A stretch of 64,000 nt of DNA from Branchiibius cervicis (GTDB lineage: Bacteria; Actinomycetota; Actinomycetes; Actinomycetales; Dermatophilaceae), in the NCBI RefSeq assembly GCF_042661605.1, contig NZ_JBHSWJ010000002.1, positions 3,720,001-3,784,000 on the forward strand, in the 5' to 3' direction. Every line of letters begins with the position of its first letter. Positions within the stretch are counted from its first letter, which is position 1. The position numbers and the translations under genes were made by a program. The notes under the pieces were generated by a model. It was not told the origin of the DNA and made no database searches. It worked only from the letters and a program-made list of their open reading frames with translations. This document shows positions 62,693 to 64,000 of the stretch, piece by piece.

Positions 62693-62698
62693 TAGCGT
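62693..62698 (+). promoter_or_regulatory. -10 hexamer TAGCGT of leaderless ABC exporter operon
   Basis: Seven bases before the ATG at 62706. Confidence 0.5.
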
Positions 62699-62705
62699 CG
62701 CAAGC

Positions 62706-63617
62706 ATGTTGGAACTACGAGACGTCACTCGACGGTTCGGTGACCACCTGGCCGTCGACCGGGTCGGTTTCACCGTGCCGGACGGGGCGATGACCGGCTT
62801 CGTCGGCGGTAACGGCGCCGGCAAGACGACCACGATGCGGATGATCATGGGCGTTCTGGCCCAACACGGTGGACAGATCGATTGGCAGGATCGGGCCATC
62901 ACCACCGCCGACCGTCGCGGCTTCGGCTACATGCCCGAGGAGCGCGGCCTCTACCCCAAGCAGCCGATCCTGGACCAGTTGATCTACCTGGCCCGGCTGC
63001 GCGGCCTGAGCGCGCAGGATGCAGCCACCCGCTCGACCGAGTTGCTGGAGCGGTTCGACCTCGGCGAGCGGACCGGCGACAAACTGGAATCGCTGTCCCT
63101 CGGTAATCAGCAGCGGGTCCAGATCATCGCCGCGTTGGTAGCCGATCCCACCATGCTGGTGCTGGACGAACCCTTCTCCGGCCTGGACCCCGCGGCGGTC
63201 GACTCGATGGCGGCGCTGCTGCGCGAGTTCACCGGACGCGGTGTGCCGGTGTTGTTCTCTTCCCACCAACTGGATCTGGTCGAGCGGCTCTGCGACCGGC
63301 TGGTCATCCTCTCCCGCGGCCGGGTCGTGGCCGAGGGAACCGCTGACGATCTGCGCGCCACGGAGGCGGTCCGCCACCGTTTGGTCCTGGGCGGCGACGC
63401 CGGATGGCTGCGCGATCAGGGCGTGCACGTCGTCGACATCGAAGGCAATACCGCTGTCGTGCAGTTCGATTCGCCGGAGCAGTCGGACGCAGTACTGCGC
63501 GAGGCGATGGCCCGGGGCTCGGTGCAGGAGTTCGGGCCGATCCGGCCCAGCCTGGCCGACATCTATCGCGAAGTGACCGCAGGAACAGCTCACAGCCAGC
63601 AGGAGGTGCCGGCATGA
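62706..63617 (+). CDS. ABC exporter ATP-binding protein (NatA-like)
   Basis: 303 residues. Walker A VGGNGAGKTTTMR, Q-loop YMPEERGLYPKQ, signature LSLGNQQRVQ, Walker B MLVLDEPFSGLDP, H-loop LFSSHQLDLVE, then a DUF4162 C-terminal domain. NatA-type ATPases drive export of sodium, drugs or peptides through a NatB-like permease, which is the next gene (ATGA overlap). Confidence 0.92.
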   Translation: MLELRDVTRRFGDHLAVDRVGFTVPDGAMTGFVGGNGAGKTTTMRMIMGVLAQHGGQIDWQDRAITTADRRGFGYMPEERGLYPKQPILDQLIYLARLRGLSAQDAATRSTELLERFDLGERTGDKLESLSLGNQQRVQIIAALVADPTMLVLDEPFSGLDPAAVDSMAALLREFTGRGVPVLFSSHQLDLVERLCDRLVILSRGRVVAEGTADDLRATEAVRHRLVLGGDAGWLRDQGVHVVDIEGNTAVVQFDSPEQSDAVLREAMARGSVQEFGPIRPSLADIYREVTAGTAHSQQEVPA

Positions 63618-64000
63618 AGACCAACCAGTTGTGGCGGATCGTGGCCGCCCGGGAGATGTCGGTCAAGCTGAAGGATCGCAACTTCATCGTCTCGACCGTG
63701 GTGGTGCTGGCATTGATCCTGGGCACCCTGGCGGTCCAGGGTTACCTGGCCAGCCGGCCCCAGACCACCAACGTCGCAGTGCTCAGTTCGAGCGCGACGA
63801 CCGTGACCCAGCAGGCGGAAAAGGCCGCTCACGAGGCCGGTTCGGACAAGGTGACCTTCAAGACCTCGACGTACGCCGATCAAGCGGCGGCCGAGCGTGC
63901 CGTGACTGACGGCAAGGCGGATGTGGCGCTCCTTCCCACCAGTGACGGCGGCTGGCGACTGGTCGGCAAGTCCAGCAAGGACAGTGCCGCGCAGACGTGG
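63614..64000 (+). CDS. ABC exporter permease (NatB-like), N-terminal part, truncated by the window edge
   Basis: 129 residues visible. One helix (FIVSTVVVLALILGTLAVQG) is followed by an exported portion (NVAVLSSSATTVTQQAEKAA; ERAVTDGKADVALLPTSDGG), the usual start of ABC-2 type permeases of the NatB/YhfC kind. Continues past the right edge. Confidence 0.88.
   Translation, partial: MKTNQLWRIVAAREMSVKLKDRNFIVSTVVVLALILGTLAVQGYLASRPQTTNVAVLSSSATTVTQQAEKAAHEAGSDKVTFKTSTYADQAAAERAVTDGKADVALLPTSDGGWRLVGKSSKDSAAQTW

Noticed and set aside
1..64000. tRNA or rRNA genes, phage or plasmid genes, transposases
   Set aside because: None could be recognised; the only possibly mobile items are the HNH gene and the 80-bp repeats.

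Overview
This 64-kb window comes from a high-GC actinobacterium. GTG starts are frequent, genes are joined by ATGA/GTGA overlaps, and typical actinobacterial families are present: DUF222-HNH endonuclease, DUF5926, DUF4446, GT-C/GT87 mannosyltransferases, class F sortase and NarL-type two-component genes. The lone MurE lacks the DNPR motif of diaminopimelate-adding enzymes, which hints at a lysine-type peptidoglycan and therefore Micrococcales. A Dermacoccaceae-like source is my low-confidence guess. No tRNA, rRNA, CRISPR array, transposase or phage gene was seen, and no stretch over 300 bases lacks a gene.

Layout. 1-2.4 kb: end of an FtsX/MacB-type ABC system with two different ATPases whose motif defects are complementary. 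2.4-9.1 kb: tandem GNAT protein, NAD(P)-binding protein, lipoprotein, YccF, large LuxR (LAL) regulator, hemerythrin, SUFU-like protein. 9.1-14.2 kb: amidase and MFS transporter, divergent from a duplicated AsnC-type regulator, then an AGE-family sugar epimerase. 14.3-25.9 kb: phenylacetate catabolism (paaK, paaZ, paaABCDE, paaF, paaH, paaI, paaR, paaG) with two matching PaaR-type operators; OsmC and EthD genes lie inside it, with 80-bp hairpin repeats flanking the OsmC gene. No paaJ thiolase is in the window. 26.5-29.6 kb: zinc uptake operon znuA-znuC-znuB-zur with a Zur-like operator. 29.6-36.8 kb: photolyase, VIT1/CCC1 transporter, HNH endonuclease, MurE, and a MerR/aldo-keto reductase pair. 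36.8-41.1 kb: five-gene operon (phosphodiesterase, ATP-binding protein, DUF5926, GT2, GT-C). 41.1-46.2 kb: aspartate decarboxylase with two tandem AspT exchangers. 47.2-53.2 kb: two paralogous large membrane proteins of unknown function around a lipoprotein and a GT87 transferase. 53.2-60.1 kb: GDT1-type exporter, DUF4446, pheA, sortase, lipid-kinase-like protein, serS, histidine kinase and a small HTH protein. 60.2-64 kb: poxB-type enzyme, response regulator and an ABC exporter running off the edge.

Two window-wide patterns matter for reading the annotation. First, fifteen genes carry about sixteen frameshifts. Nearly all equal one missing base, and seven sit in runs of exactly five G or C, so uncorrected sequencing error is the most likely cause and I annotate these loci as single genes. 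Second, about eighteen genes have a TANNNT hexamer 6-8 bases before the start codon and little sign of a ribosome binding site, which indicates widespread leaderless transcription and was used to choose several starts.
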